Positions 53,937 through 63,326 of a stretch of DNA of 64,000 bases are shown one piece after another. This stretch comes from SZUA-547 sp963669265. GTDB lineage: Bacteria; Pseudomonadota; Alphaproteobacteria; Rhodobacterales; Rhodobacteraceae. The stretch is taken from positions 2,976,001 to 3,040,000 of the forward strand of contig OY769916.1 in the NCBI GenBank assembly GCA_963669265.1. Direction: 5' to 3'. Position 1 is the stretch's first letter. The number at the start of each line of letters is the position of its first letter. The notes below the pieces were generated by a model, which was not told the origin of the DNA, did no database searches, and worked only from the letters and a program-made list of their open reading frames with translations. The translations under genes were made by a program, and so were the position numbers.

Positions 53937-55502
53937 TCAGTCGTAAAGTTCGCGGTATTTGCGGACGATCCGCAGCGCGAAAATGTTCAAGGCGAGCGTG
54001 ATGAAGAACAGTGTGAAGCCCAACGCGAAGGCGGGCGCGGCGGCGGTGTCCGCCTCGGTGTCGCCGGTGATCAGCGCGACGATCTGAACCGTCACGGTGG
54101 TCACCGCCTCCATCGGGTTCCAGGTCAGGTTGGCGCCTTGTCCGGCGGCCATGACCACGATCATCGTCTCGCCCACCGCGCGGCTGACGCCGAGCAACAC
54201 CGCCGAGACGATGCCGGGCAGGGCGGCGGGCAGGATCACCTGCCTAATCGTTTCCGCCTTGGTCGCGCCGAGCCCGTAGGAGCCGTCGCGCAGGCTCTGC
54301 GGCACAGCGTTGATCACATCGTCCGATAGTGAGGAGATGAACGGGATGATCATGATCCCCATCACGATCCCCGCCGCCAGCGCGCTTTCAGACGCTACGT
54401 CGAACACCATGTCGGGATTGGACGACCAGAGGATCGCCAAACCGCCGAGAGCGAAGGTTGCAAAGAAGGTCAGAAGCCCGTTGCCGCCCGCCTTGCGCGC
54501 CAGCGCCGCGCGGAACCCGGGCGAGACCTTCTCCAGCAGGAAGAGAACCAGCGCCGCTACGAATAGAGCCGCCAGCGCGCCCAGGATCGGCACGATGACG
54601 CCGCCATTGTCGCGAATGAAGGGGGCCACGGTTATCGCGGCGAAAAACCCGTAGACCACGGTCGGTATGCCGGCCAGCAGCTCCAGCAGGGGCTTGGCCC
54701 AGGCGCGCACTTTCGGTCCGGCGAAATCCGACAGGTAGATCGCCGCCATCAAACCCACTGGAACGGCCACCAGCATGGCGATGATGGTGATCATGAACGT
54801 GCCGGCGAACAGCGGGATCGCGCCAACTTTCGCGGGATCCAGCTTGCCTTCGAACACGCCGGCCAGAGGGCTCCATGTCGTGCCGAAGAAATAGTCGAAC
54901 AGTCGCCAGTCGATCCGGCTGAAGAAGATCAGCGTCTCGCCGATCAGCGACAGGACGATGCCGACCGTGGTCAGGATCGCCACGGTGGCGGAAGTCGCCA
55001 GAACGACGCGGATCACCCGCTCCGACCGGTTGCGGGCGCGCCATTCGACCGAGATCTGGGCGCGCGTGCGCAGCAGCGCCGCCAGCGCGGCCAAGACGCC
55101 GAGCCCCAGCATGGCGAGGCCGCGCCAGTCGCTCGCAGTCGAAAAATACTGCGCTAGCGCCTCGCGGGCGGGATCGACTTTTGACGGGATGCCGCCGGCC
55201 GCGATGGCGCGCGCGTCGCTGAGCATCAGATCCAGTTCGATTTGAGAAAGCTCGACGCCGGTCAACTCCGCCGCGCGCGAGACCATGCCTGCGTCGATGA
55301 TCGTTCCGGCCAGCAGCGAGACGGCGATCATCGCCGTTAATCCGGCGATCAGCACCCACATCAGGCTGTAAAGGCCGTGGTAATTGGGGCGTGAATGGAG
55401 CCGCGCGAGGTCATCGCCCGCCAGTGCGAAGGCCTTTGATCTGCCAAGGAGGAACGCCACAGAGGCGACTCCCAGGATAACCAACGCTGTAAGTAAGGCC
55501 AT
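53937..55502 (-). CDS. pstC: phosphate ABC transporter permease PstC (long form)
   Basis: A 521-residue permease, also longer than E. coli PstC (319). Helices near residues 2-22 and 45-70 precede an extra periplasmic stretch, and the C-terminal half has the permease core with the EAA loop LRDGSYGLGATKAETIRQVILP (read in pieces). It pairs with PstA to form the channel. GGAG lies 8 bases before the ATG. It starts 146 bases after pstS, past a hairpin. Confidence 0.93.
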   Translation of the reverse strand: MALLTALVILGVASVAFLLGRSKAFALAGDDLARLHSRPNYHGLYSLMWVLIAGLTAMIAVSLLAGTIIDAGMVSRAAELTGVELSQIELDLMLSDARAIAAGGIPSKVDPAREALAQYFSTASDWRGLAMLGLGVLAALAALLRTRAQISVEWRARNRSERVIRVVLATSATVAILTTVGIVLSLIGETLIFFSRIDWRLFDYFFGTTWSPLAGVFEGKLDPAKVGAIPLFAGTFMITIIAMLVAVPVGLMAAIYLSDFAGPKVRAWAKPLLELLAGIPTVVYGFFAAITVAPFIRDNGGVIVPILGALAALFVAALVLFLLEKVSPGFRAALARKAGGNGLLTFFATFALGGLAILWSSNPDMVFDVASESALAAGIVMGIMIIPFISSLSDDVINAVPQSLRDGSYGLGATKAETIRQVILPAALPGIVSAVLLGVSRAVGETMIVVMAAGQGANLTWNPMEAVTTVTVQIVALITGDTEADTAAAPAFALGFTLFFITLALNIFALRIVRKYRELYD

Positions 55503-55603
55503 GGGCCCGCTCCAGACTCTGCCGCGTCGTTCGGCGTTTCAGGTCGTCTTGCGCGCGACGTATTCAGTTGGGTTGCGCGTTGATGATTGGGCCGCGCAGA
55601 AAA

Positions 55604-55625
55604 GGGAGGCGCGCGAACGCCTCCC
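55604..55625 (-). terminator. attenuator-like hairpin between pstS and pstC
   Basis: GGGAGGCG (55604-55611) and CGCCTCCC (55618-55625) form a perfect 8-bp stem with a 6-base loop. On the minus strand TTTTC follows. It is 24 bases after the pstS stop, the place where a partial terminator would let pstS be made in excess over the transporter genes. Confidence 0.7.
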
Positions 55626-55648
55626 CCTTGGTCTTCTCTCGCTGTCGA

Positions 55649-56638
55649 TCAGAACGCCTCGGCGGTCAGGTTCGTCAGGTCGGTCGCGGCGGCGACGTTG
55701 GCCTCATGCGCCTCGGCCGCAAGCGGGATCAGGCCACGATCGAGCAGGTAACCGTCCTCCCCGGTCGCGTCTTCTGAGACGAACTCAGCGACATATTCGG
55801 TGATGCCCGGAATGACGCCCACATGGGCCTTCTTGACGTAGAAGTAGAGCGAGCGGGACACAGGATAATCGCCGGCGGCGATGTTCTCGAAAGTCGGCTC
55901 GACCCCGTCGACCACGGAGCCTTTGATCTTATCCGAGTTCTGGTCGAGGAACGAGAAGCCGAAAACGCCGAGGGCGTTCGGGTTCGCCTCAAGCTTGGCG
56001 ACGATCAGGTTGTCGTTTTCACCCGCCTCGACATAAGCGCCGTCGTGGCGGATCTCGACCTCTTTGCAGGTCGCCTTGTCGACGCCGGCCGCCTTGCAGC
56101 CGCCCTGCATCGCCAGCTCCTCAAAGGCGTCGCGGGTGCCCGAGGTCGGCGGCGGGCCGAGAACCTCGATCTTCTGCGCCGGCAGAGACGGATCCACATC
56201 GGCCCAGGTCGTGGCGGTCGAGTCGGATTTCAGCGCCTCGTAGACTTGCGCGAGGGTAACGGAGAAATCCGCCGCGCCCTTGGCGTTGGCGATCACGATG
56301 CCGTCGAAACCCACGATCACCTCGGTGATGTCGGTGACGCCATTCTCGTTGCAGAGGTCGAACTCTTTCTTTTTCATCCTGCGCGAGGCGTTGGCGATGT
56401 CCGGATTGTCGACGCCGACGCCGGCGCAGAACAGCTTCAGACCGCCGCCGGAGCCGGTGGATTCGACCACGGGCGTCGCGAAATCGGTGCTGCGGCCGAA
56501 CTGCTCAGCCACGGCTGTCGAAAAGGGGAACACGGTCGAAGAGCCGACGATGCGAATCTGGTCGCGCGCTGCGGCGTCTCCGGCCATCGCCATCGTGGCG
56601 AGGGCGGCGAATGCGGCGCCGATGCGGAATTTGTTCAC
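55649..56638 (-). CDS. pstS: phosphate-binding periplasmic protein PstS
   Basis: A 329-residue substrate-binding protein. The GTG at 56638 has GGAGA 8 bases upstream and begins a clear signal peptide (NKFRIGAAFAALATMAMAGDAAA, read after the start). Phosphate-binding motifs are VGSSTVFPF, VESTGSGGGLKLF and GTRDAFEELA. The longer frame to 56734 has no signal-peptide logic. It heads the pstSCAB-phoUB operon downstream of phoR, with a Pho-box-like element upstream. Confidence 0.95.
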   Translation of the reverse strand: MNKFRIGAAFAALATMAMAGDAAARDQIRIVGSSTVFPFSTAVAEQFGRSTDFATPVVESTGSGGGLKLFCAGVGVDNPDIANASRRMKKKEFDLCNENGVTDITEVIVGFDGIVIANAKGAADFSVTLAQVYEALKSDSTATTWADVDPSLPAQKIEVLGPPPTSGTRDAFEELAMQGGCKAAGVDKATCKEVEIRHDGAYVEAGENDNLIVAKLEANPNALGVFGFSFLDQNSDKIKGSVVDGVEPTFENIAAGDYPVSRSLYFYVKKAHVGVIPGITEYVAEFVSEDATGEDGYLLDRGLIPLAAEAHEANVAAATDLTNLTAEAF

Positions 56639-56749
56639 TGGTTTTCTCCAAGTCATCAGACAAATCTCTGAGGCGACGTTGGCCAAGTGGTCTGCTTGCG
56701 CCTCGCTGCGGAACCTAGTTCGCGGCGGCGACACGTATACGACGACTAC

Positions 56750-56767
56750 ATCACGGATATATGACAG
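56750..56767 (-). promoter_or_regulatory. Pho-box-like direct repeat upstream of pstS
   Basis: On the minus strand CTGTCAT-ATAT-CCGTGAT is a 7-4-7 direct repeat: the first half matches the PHO box half (CTGTCAT) perfectly and the second matches at 5 of 7 positions. It lies 112 bases before the pstS start, so PhoB probably binds here. Confidence 0.75.
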
Positions 56768-56787
56768 TGTAAGTTATTGAAAATAAA

Positions 56788-56804
56788 CCAGAAAAAAATT
56801 CTGG
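56788..56804 (-). terminator. hairpin after phoR
   Basis: CCAGAA (56788-56793) and TTCTGG (56799-56804) form a 6-bp stem with a 5-A loop, about 40 bases after the phoR stop on the minus strand and just upstream of the Pho box. The short A+T-rich stem could be a weak terminator. Confidence 0.35.
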
Positions 56805-56844
56805 ACCCAACTGCCCGGTAAAATCCTGACGGTTTTTGGGACGA

Positions 56845-58182
56845 TTAGGCGGCTGGAATGCGCGCCTCCTGATTCTCTGGTTTCCGCTGATCGCCGCCGT
56901 CCGCCGCGATACGCGGCAGCCAGACCGTGAACGTGCTGCCGACTCCCGGCTCGCTCTGGATCTCCAGCTCTCCGCGATGCCGTTTCAGGATGTGTTTGAC
57001 GATCGCCAGCCCCAATCCCGTGCCGCCCCGCTCTTGGCTGCGCGATACGCTGACGCGATAGAACCGCTCGGTGAGTCGGGTCAGATGCTCTGGCGCAATG
57101 CCGTCGCCGCGATCGAAGATTTCAATCCCGGCCATGCCGGGGCGATCCGCGGAGGACGCGGCTCGCAACACGACATTGGTGTCGGGTTCGCTGTATTTGA
57201 GCGCGTTATCGACGAGGTTCAGGAACACTTGCGACAATTGCTGCCGGTCGCCCAGCACCTGCGCGTCCTCATCTCCATACTCCACACGCAGGCGATCGTC
57301 GCAGATCGGTGCGATCTCGGCCTCCACCGATCGGGCGATTTCAATCAGGCGCACGGCGTCGCGCGGGCGCACATGCTCGTCCAACTCGATGCGGTTGAGC
57401 GACAGAAGATCCTCGACCAGACGTTTCATCCGGTCGGTCTGCTTCGCCATAATCCCCAGAAAGCGCTCGCGCGCTTGCTCGTCCGATTTGGCGTGGCCTT
57501 GCAGCGTTTCGATGAAGCCCGCCACCGAGGCGAGGGGGGTTTTGAACTCATGGCTGGCGTTGGCGACGAAATCGCGGTGCAGGATCTCCGATCGTCGCCC
57601 TTTGGTGTGATCCTCCATCAGCACCAGGACCGCCATGTTTGGGTCCCGCCAGGTCTCGCCGTCGCGGTCCAGCGGCCGGACGAACGCGTGCATGAACACG
57701 TCTTGCGGGCTTAAGAGCTCGAAATCCACGTCGCCGGCGGCTTGGCGGTCAAATGCGGCCTCAATCGCCTCCAGAAGCGAGGGGTTGCGTATCGCCTCCC
57801 CAAAATGTGCGCCGGGCGCCGCGCGCGGGCAGACCTCGATGGCGGCTTCGTTCGCGAAAACGACCTCGCCTGCAGCGTCCAGCAGGATCAGCGGATTGGG
57901 CAGCCTCTGCAGCACTTCGCGCCCAAATCCAGTTCGCAGGTGGGCGTCAGCCTCGTTTGGCGGCGCGTCCGTGGGCGTTGGGTGCTGGCTGTCCGCCGGA
58001 AATGGATTGAACATCGCTCCGACGACAAGGCCGATCGCGCCGCTGCCCGCTGCGGCGAACGCCGTCAGGATGGCGGAGAGGCCTGCGTCGACCGCGCCCC
58101 ATGCGCCGACGCCTGCAAGCGCCAAGGCGGCGGAGCCGCGCAGCAACGGGTTCACCGCCGAGTGATTTGATTTCCTCTTCAT
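56845..58182 (-). CDS. phoR: phosphate regulon sensor histidine kinase PhoR
   Basis: A 445-residue kinase. Two hydrophobic segments (about 16-34 and 37-58) anchor it to the membrane without a large periplasmic sensor, followed by a PAS domain (about 88-170) and the H-box FVANASHEFKTPLASV with His211. The ATPase domain shows NLVDNALKYS, DRGDGI and GGTGLGLAIV. It phosphorylates PhoB, controlled by PstSCAB-PhoU. The ATG at 58182 or the GTG at 58188 starts the protein. Divergent from the DUF1178 gene. Confidence 0.93.
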   Translation of the reverse strand: MKRKSNHSAVNPLLRGSAALALAGVGAWGAVDAGLSAILTAFAAAGSGAIGLVVGAMFNPFPADSQHPTPTDAPPNEADAHLRTGFGREVLQRLPNPLILLDAAGEVVFANEAAIEVCPRAAPGAHFGEAIRNPSLLEAIEAAFDRQAAGDVDFELLSPQDVFMHAFVRPLDRDGETWRDPNMAVLVLMEDHTKGRRSEILHRDFVANASHEFKTPLASVAGFIETLQGHAKSDEQARERFLGIMAKQTDRMKRLVEDLLSLNRIELDEHVRPRDAVRLIEIARSVEAEIAPICDDRLRVEYGDEDAQVLGDRQQLSQVFLNLVDNALKYSEPDTNVVLRAASSADRPGMAGIEIFDRGDGIAPEHLTRLTERFYRVSVSRSQERGGTGLGLAIVKHILKRHRGELEIQSEPGVGSTFTVWLPRIAADGGDQRKPENQEARIPAA

Positions 58183-58336
58183 GCGCACGTTCTAGCAGGC
58201 TGGTTCGGCGGCCAGAAGCGGGATTGCCTTCATACGACCGTCATATACATATCGCGTGAAGGTGAAGGTCGGGCCCGACGCCGCATCGCGTGATGTGATA
58301 GTCAGTCGGTCTGGCCCAAAGGAGAAGAGACGGCGC

Positions 58337-58807
58337 ATGATCCGCTACGATCTGAAATGCTCGAAAGGCTGCGCCTTCGACGCCTGGTTCAAGAACAGCG
58401 CTGCGTTCGACGCGCTGCAGGCGGCCGGCCAACTGAGTTGCGTCCATTGCGGATCGACCGAGGTCGAGAAGGCGCCGATGGCGCCGCGGGTCTCCACATC
58501 CAAGACATCCGCGCCTATCGCGCCGCCGGAAGACGCGCGACCTGCCGCCGCTGCGCCCATGGCCGGGGCGTTGTCGACGCCGGAAAATCCGGAGCTTGCG
58601 CGCAAGATCAAGGATCTGCAGGACTATCTCGACAAGAACTCGGACGATGTGGGCGCCAAATTCGCCGACGAGGCGCGCAAGATTCACTATGGCGAAGCCG
58701 ACAGTCGCCAGATTCACGGCGTCGCCTCGCTGGAGGAGGCGCAGGAGCTGACCGAGGAGGGCGTCGGGATCTCTCCCCTGCCGCTTTTGCCGCGCAAGGG
58801 AAACTGA
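58337..58807 (+). CDS. DUF1178-family protein
   Basis: A 156-residue protein of the DUF1178 family. It starts MIRYDLKCSKGCAFDAWFKNSAAFD with the zinc-ribbon-like cysteines (KCSKGC and CVHCGST), then a proline-rich linker, and ends in HYGEADSRQIHGVASLEEAQELTEEGVGISPLPLLP, the family's C-terminal signature (read in pieces). The function is not known. The ATG at 58337 follows GGAGAAGAG. Confidence 0.82.
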   Translation: MIRYDLKCSKGCAFDAWFKNSAAFDALQAAGQLSCVHCGSTEVEKAPMAPRVSTSKTSAPIAPPEDARPAAAAPMAGALSTPENPELARKIKDLQDYLDKNSDDVGAKFADEARKIHYGEADSRQIHGVASLEEAQELTEEGVGISPLPLLPRKGN

Positions 58808-58928
58808 CCGTGATCGGCCCTGCGATCCGGCAACCGTGTCTTGCGATGGCGCGCGCCCCCGCGTATGAGTGCGCGCCGTAAGCGCCCCTCTCTGAATCCA
58901 CGCGGCGCCCGATCTTGGAGCACGCGCC

Positions 58929-60173
58929 ATGCCCCGCCTCGTCATGAAATTCGGCGGCACCTCCGTCGCCGATCTGGACCGAATTCGCGCAGTCGCCCAA
59001 CGGGTGAAGCGCGAAGTCGACAATGGCTATGACGTCGCGGTTGTTGTCTCAGCAATGTCGGGCGAGACCAACAAGCTGGTGGGCATGGTGCGCGACGCGG
59101 CGCAGCCGCCGGGCTGCAACCATCCCGGGCTCTATGACGCGCGCGAATACGACGCCATCGTCGCGACCGGCGAGCAGGTGACGTCGGGTCTGCTGGCCCT
59201 TTCGCTGCAGGAAATGGGCGTGCCGGCGCGGTCCTGGCAGGGCTGGCAGATTCCAATCCGCACCACGTCGGCCCATGGCGCGGCGCGGATCGAAAGCATC
59301 GAGACCGACAATCTAGACGCCAAATTCGCCGAGGGGCTGCACGCGGTCGTCTCAGGCTTTCAGGGACTGGCGGAGGACAATCGCGTCGCCACGCTGGGTC
59401 GGGGCGGTTCGGACACGTCCGCCGTCGCGCTTGCGGCGGCGCTCGGGGCGGAGCGTTGCGATATCTATACGGATGTCGACGGCGTCTACACCACGGACCC
59501 GCGGGTCGAGCGCCGCGCCAGCAAACTGGAGCGCATTTCCTATGAGGAGATGCTCGAATTGGCTTCAATGGGCGCGAAAGTCTTGCAGACCCGCTCGGTT
59601 GAGCTTGCTATGAGATACAAGGTGAGACTTCAGGTGCTGTCGAGTTTCGACGACGCGCCGGGCACCCTTGTGTGCGATGAGGAGGAGATCTTGGAGCAGA
59701 ACGTAGTCAGCGGCGTCGCGTTTTCCCGCGACGAGGCCAAGGTGACGCTGTTGAGCGTGGCCGACCGACCCGGAGTCGCCGCGGCGATCTTTGGGCCGCT
59801 CGCCGACGCGGGCGTCAATGTGGACATGATCGTGCAGAACATCTCGGAAGATGGCCGCACGGACATGACCTTCTCCTGCTCCATGGATGATCTGCCGCGC
59901 GCCCGGCACGCGTTGGAGACGGCGCTGACCGATATCGGCTATCGTGAGATTGTCGTCGATTCCGAGGTCGCCAAGGTCTCCGTCGTCGGCATCGGCATGC
60001 GCAGCCACACGGGTGTCGCGCAAAAGGCGTTCGCCGTTCTGGCGGAAGAGGGAATAAACATCGCGGTCATCAACACTTCTGAGATTAAGGTGAGCGTGCT
60101 GATAAACCGGAAGTATCTGGAGCTGGCGGTGCAGGCGCTGCATTCCGCCTTTGATCTCGACCAGGCGGCCTGA
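58929..60173 (+). CDS. lysC: aspartate kinase
   Basis: A 414-residue aspartokinase that starts the lysine/threonine/methionine pathway. The catalytic N-terminus shows VMKFGGTSVAD and GRGGSDTSAVALA; two ACT domains follow (about 270-410) with DRPGVAAAIF and VGIGMRSHTGVAQKAF for feedback control. Standard monofunctional length. GGAG precedes the ATG. Upstream of ptsP, a common Rhodobacterales arrangement. Confidence 0.97.
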   Translation: MPRLVMKFGGTSVADLDRIRAVAQRVKREVDNGYDVAVVVSAMSGETNKLVGMVRDAAQPPGCNHPGLYDAREYDAIVATGEQVTSGLLALSLQEMGVPARSWQGWQIPIRTTSAHGAARIESIETDNLDAKFAEGLHAVVSGFQGLAEDNRVATLGRGGSDTSAVALAAALGAERCDIYTDVDGVYTTDPRVERRASKLERISYEEMLELASMGAKVLQTRSVELAMRYKVRLQVLSSFDDAPGTLVCDEEEILEQNVVSGVAFSRDEAKVTLLSVADRPGVAAAIFGPLADAGVNVDMIVQNISEDGRTDMTFSCSMDDLPRARHALETALTDIGYREIVVDSEVAKVSVVGIGMRSHTGVAQKAFAVLAEEGINIAVINTSEIKVSVLINRKYLELAVQALHSAFDLDQAA

Positions 60174-60244
60174 CCGGCTGTCCGCCAACCCAACGCAGCC
60201 CGGCCGCGCGGTGAACGCGCGCAGATTTTGGGGGAAAGCGGCCT

Positions 60245-62503
60245 ATGAACCATCCCGCCCCTTCTGGGCCTCGCGTCCTGCTGAAATCTTTGCAGCAGGC
60301 GATGGCGCAGCGCGGCGATGGTCAGCAACGCCTCGATACGATCACCAAGCTGATCGCGACCAATATGGTCGCCGAGGTGTGCTCGGTGTATCTCAAGCGC
60401 GACGAGGACAATCTTGAGCTTTGCGCCACAGAGGGCCTTAACCCCGGCGCGGTTCACCGCTCCAGCCTGAAAGTCGGCAAGGGTCTTGTGGGCCGGATCG
60501 CGCGGTTTGGCGATCCGATCAACACGGTCGACGCCGAGCATGAGCCCGGATTCCTCTATTTGCCGGAGACCGGCGAGGAGATGTTCCGGTCATTCCTCGG
60601 CGTGCCGATCCAGCGTCTCGGCAATGTTCTGGGCGTGCTTGTGGTGCAAAACCGAGCCGCGCGCCACTACGACGAGACGGAAGTCGAGGCGCTTGAGATC
60701 GTCGCCATGGTGGTGGCCGAGATGGCGGAGGCGGGCGAGCTTCTGCGCCCCCTCGCGCTTGACCCGCAGGACGAGACGAGGCCGCCGGCGGTCTCACGCG
60801 GCATCGCCGCGGCCGACGGGTTCGCGCGCGGCCGGGTCGTGTTGCACGAGCCACGGATCGTCGTGGCTAATCCGATCGCCGAACATGTGCAGGTGGAGCT
60901 GTCCCGCATGCACCAGGCGATCGAGGAAATGCGGAATGAGATCGACGCGCTGGTCGATTCCAAGGAAGTGCTGGAGGCGGGCGAGCATCGCGGCGTGCTG
61001 GAGGCGTTCCGCATGTTCGCGCATGACAAGGGCTGGGTGCGGCGGCTGGAGGAGGCGGTGGAGTCCGGCCTCGCCGCCGAGGCTGCGGTCGAGAAGGTCC
61101 AGTCCGACACCAGGCTGCGCATGGAGCGTATCGCGGATCCCTATCTGCGCGAACGCCTGCACGACCTCGACGACATCGCCAACCGCCTGATCCGCCTGCT
61201 GGTCGGGGCGGCGCCGATCTCCGCCGAGACGCTGCCGGACGGCGCCGTGCTTGTGGCGCGGAATATCGGGCCGGGCGAGTTGCTGGAATATGGCGCGGAG
61301 TTGAAGGCGCTGGTTCTGGAGGAAGGCTCGGTCTCCTCACACGCGTCGATCATCGCGCGCGCGCTCAACCTGCCGCTGGTGGTGCGGGCGTCGGGCGTGG
61401 TCGCCATGTCCGAGACCGACGACCAGATCATCGTCGATGGCGACAGCGGCGTCGTCTATCTGCGTCCCGAAGAGACGGTCATCGCCAGCTATCATGAACG
61501 CGCCACGATCCGCCGCCATGACGCCGCGATCTTCCGCGCGATCCGTAACCTGCCGGCGCGCACGCGGGACGGCGTGTTCGTGCGGCTGGACATGAACGCC
61601 GGGCTGCTGGCCGATCTGCCCAATCTCAAGGAAAGCGGCGCCGCCAGCGTCGGGCTATATCGCACCGAGCTGTTGTTCATGGTGCGCTCGACGCTGCCGC
61701 GCCGCGACGAGCAGGCGGAGATCTACAGCCGCATCATCGACGCCGCGAATGGCAAACGATTGGTGTTCCGCACGCTCGACATCGGCTCGGACAAGGTGCT
61801 GAGCTATCTGAAACGCGAACCGGAGGAAAACCCAGCCCTCGGCTGGCGCGCGGTGCGTCTGGCCCTCGACCGGCGCCAGATGATGCGCATGCAGGCGCAG
61901 GCGTTGCTGCGTGGGGCTGGCGCGCGCCCGCTGGCGGTCATGTTCCCGTTCATCGCCTCGGAAGACGAGTTTTTCGCCGCCCGCGACGTGTTGCTGACGG
62001 AACAGGAGCGCATGCGCGCGAAGGGTCAGGCCACGCCGAAAAAGCTGGAGATCGGCGCGATGCTTGAGATTCCGGGCCTGGCCTTCGCGTCGGACCGGTT
62101 CTTCAAGGAGGTCGACTTCATCTCCATCGGCGGCAACGATCTGGAGCAGTTTTTCTTCGCCGCGGATCGCGGAAATGAGAAGGTGCGCCAGCGCTATGAC
62201 CCGTTGTCTCTCTCATTCCTCGATTTTCTCGAATTCATCGTCAAACGTTGCGAGGCGGCTGGAACGCCATTGTCGTTCTGCGGCGAGGCCGCCGCCCGCC
62301 CCGCAAACGCATTGGCCTTTGCGGCGATGGGGCTGCGCGGCTTTTCGATGCGGCCGGCGGCGATCGGTCCGGTCAAGCGCTTGATGCGCACGGTGAAAAT
62401 GTCGCTGACACGCAAGGTGATCGAGCAGGCGCGGGAGGACGGCGCCACTTCGGCCCGGCCGGCGCTGGAATCCTGGCTGAAGGACATCAAGGCGCCGTTC
62501 TGA
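60245..62503 (+). CDS. ptsP: PtsP (EI-Ntr) phosphoenolpyruvate-protein phosphotransferase
   Basis: A 752-residue protein. The N-terminal GAF domain (about 20-165) is followed by the EI N-terminal domain and the phosphohistidine in GSVSSHASIIARALNLPLV (His366), then the PEP-binding barrel with LYRTELLFM and FCGEAAARP. It starts the nitrogen phosphotransferase cascade to NPr (PtsO) and EIIA-Ntr (PtsN), which are elsewhere. GGGGG precedes the ATG. Convergent with DUF599. Confidence 0.95.
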   Translation: MNHPAPSGPRVLLKSLQQAMAQRGDGQQRLDTITKLIATNMVAEVCSVYLKRDEDNLELCATEGLNPGAVHRSSLKVGKGLVGRIARFGDPINTVDAEHEPGFLYLPETGEEMFRSFLGVPIQRLGNVLGVLVVQNRAARHYDETEVEALEIVAMVVAEMAEAGELLRPLALDPQDETRPPAVSRGIAAADGFARGRVVLHEPRIVVANPIAEHVQVELSRMHQAIEEMRNEIDALVDSKEVLEAGEHRGVLEAFRMFAHDKGWVRRLEEAVESGLAAEAAVEKVQSDTRLRMERIADPYLRERLHDLDDIANRLIRLLVGAAPISAETLPDGAVLVARNIGPGELLEYGAELKALVLEEGSVSSHASIIARALNLPLVVRASGVVAMSETDDQIIVDGDSGVVYLRPEETVIASYHERATIRRHDAAIFRAIRNLPARTRDGVFVRLDMNAGLLADLPNLKESGAASVGLYRTELLFMVRSTLPRRDEQAEIYSRIIDAANGKRLVFRTLDIGSDKVLSYLKREPEENPALGWRAVRLALDRRQMMRMQAQALLRGAGARPLAVMFPFIASEDEFFAARDVLLTEQERMRAKGQATPKKLEIGAMLEIPGLAFASDRFFKEVDFISIGGNDLEQFFFAADRGNEKVRQRYDPLSLSFLDFLEFIVKRCEAAGTPLSFCGEAAARPANALAFAAMGLRGFSMRPAAIGPVKRLMRTVKMSLTRKVIEQAREDGATSARPALESWLKDIKAPF

Positions 62504-62513
62504 ACGGGTCCGG

Positions 62514-63212
62514 TTACTTCTTCATCAGGATCACGCGGGTCTTCGACCGGAACTCACGCTGCAACAGGATCCAGGTCGTGACCGTCACAGACAGAACCAA
62601 CGCCCAGGTTCCCACCAGCCAGGCCAGCGTGGCGAGCGCGAAATAGACCGACCGAAGACCGCGATTGAAACGCCGCGCCGCCGTGACGTTCAGCTCCGCC
62701 GCTTTATCCGCCATCGGTTCGCGCTCCGGCGAATCCATGTCGTTTGGAACCGCGCCCAGAATCACCGCGCAATAGCCGAAGATTCGATGCGACCAGACGA
62801 AGTTCAGAAAGCCCGAAGCAAGCAACGCGATCACCACGATCAGTTTCACAATCCAGGCGGTGCGCGGGGCGGAGAGGTCAGAGGCGAGATCCGTGGCGAC
62901 ATGGGCCAGCTCATCCGTCTGGCCGAGCAACGCGATCGACGCGCCCAGCGCCGCGAGAGTGGCCGAGGCGAAGAACGCCGAGCCGTTGCGCAGACTGTTC
63001 AAAAGCGTTGCGTCGAAAATCCGGCCTTCGCGCAACGACGCCTCGCGAAACCATTTGCGCCGGTACTGGATCATCAGGTCGCCGGTGGAGGTCGCTTTGC
63101 CTTTACGGGAATCGATCAACCAGCTCGTGGTCGACCAACAGACCACCAGATAGCCGGCGGCGGCGAAATCCCAGACGCTCAGCACGAGCAGGAAGTCAGG
63201 CAACTCCATCAT
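62514..63212 (-). CDS. DUF599-family membrane protein
   Basis: A 232-residue protein with four hydrophobic helices and the DUF599 signature (FRKGKATSTGDLMIQYRRKWF and NFVWSHRIFGYCAV, read in pieces). The family function is unknown. The ATG at 63212 or at 63209 is the start. Convergent with ptsP, divergent from the protease gene. Confidence 0.8.
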   Translation of the reverse strand: MMELPDFLLVLSVWDFAAAGYLVVCWSTTSWLIDSRKGKATSTGDLMIQYRRKWFREASLREGRIFDATLLNSLRNGSAFFASATLAALGASIALLGQTDELAHVATDLASDLSAPRTAWIVKLIVVIALLASGFLNFVWSHRIFGYCAVILGAVPNDMDSPEREPMADKAAELNVTAARRFNRGLRSVYFALATLAWLVGTWALVLSVTVTTWILLQREFRSKTRVILMKK

Positions 63213-63326
63213 ACGAAGGTTGGTATCAACCCGGCCGCGCCGGGCAAAGCGTTATTCGGCGCGCGATACACCGATCACACGAGGTCGTTGTTGCGCCTTT
63301 GCGCCCTGCGGGGGCATGCTTCGCGG

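Noticed and set aside
58183..58336. Pho box between phoR and DUF1178
   Set aside because: Only one weak half-site (CCGTCAT) is present near 58230; the second half of the direct repeat is missing.
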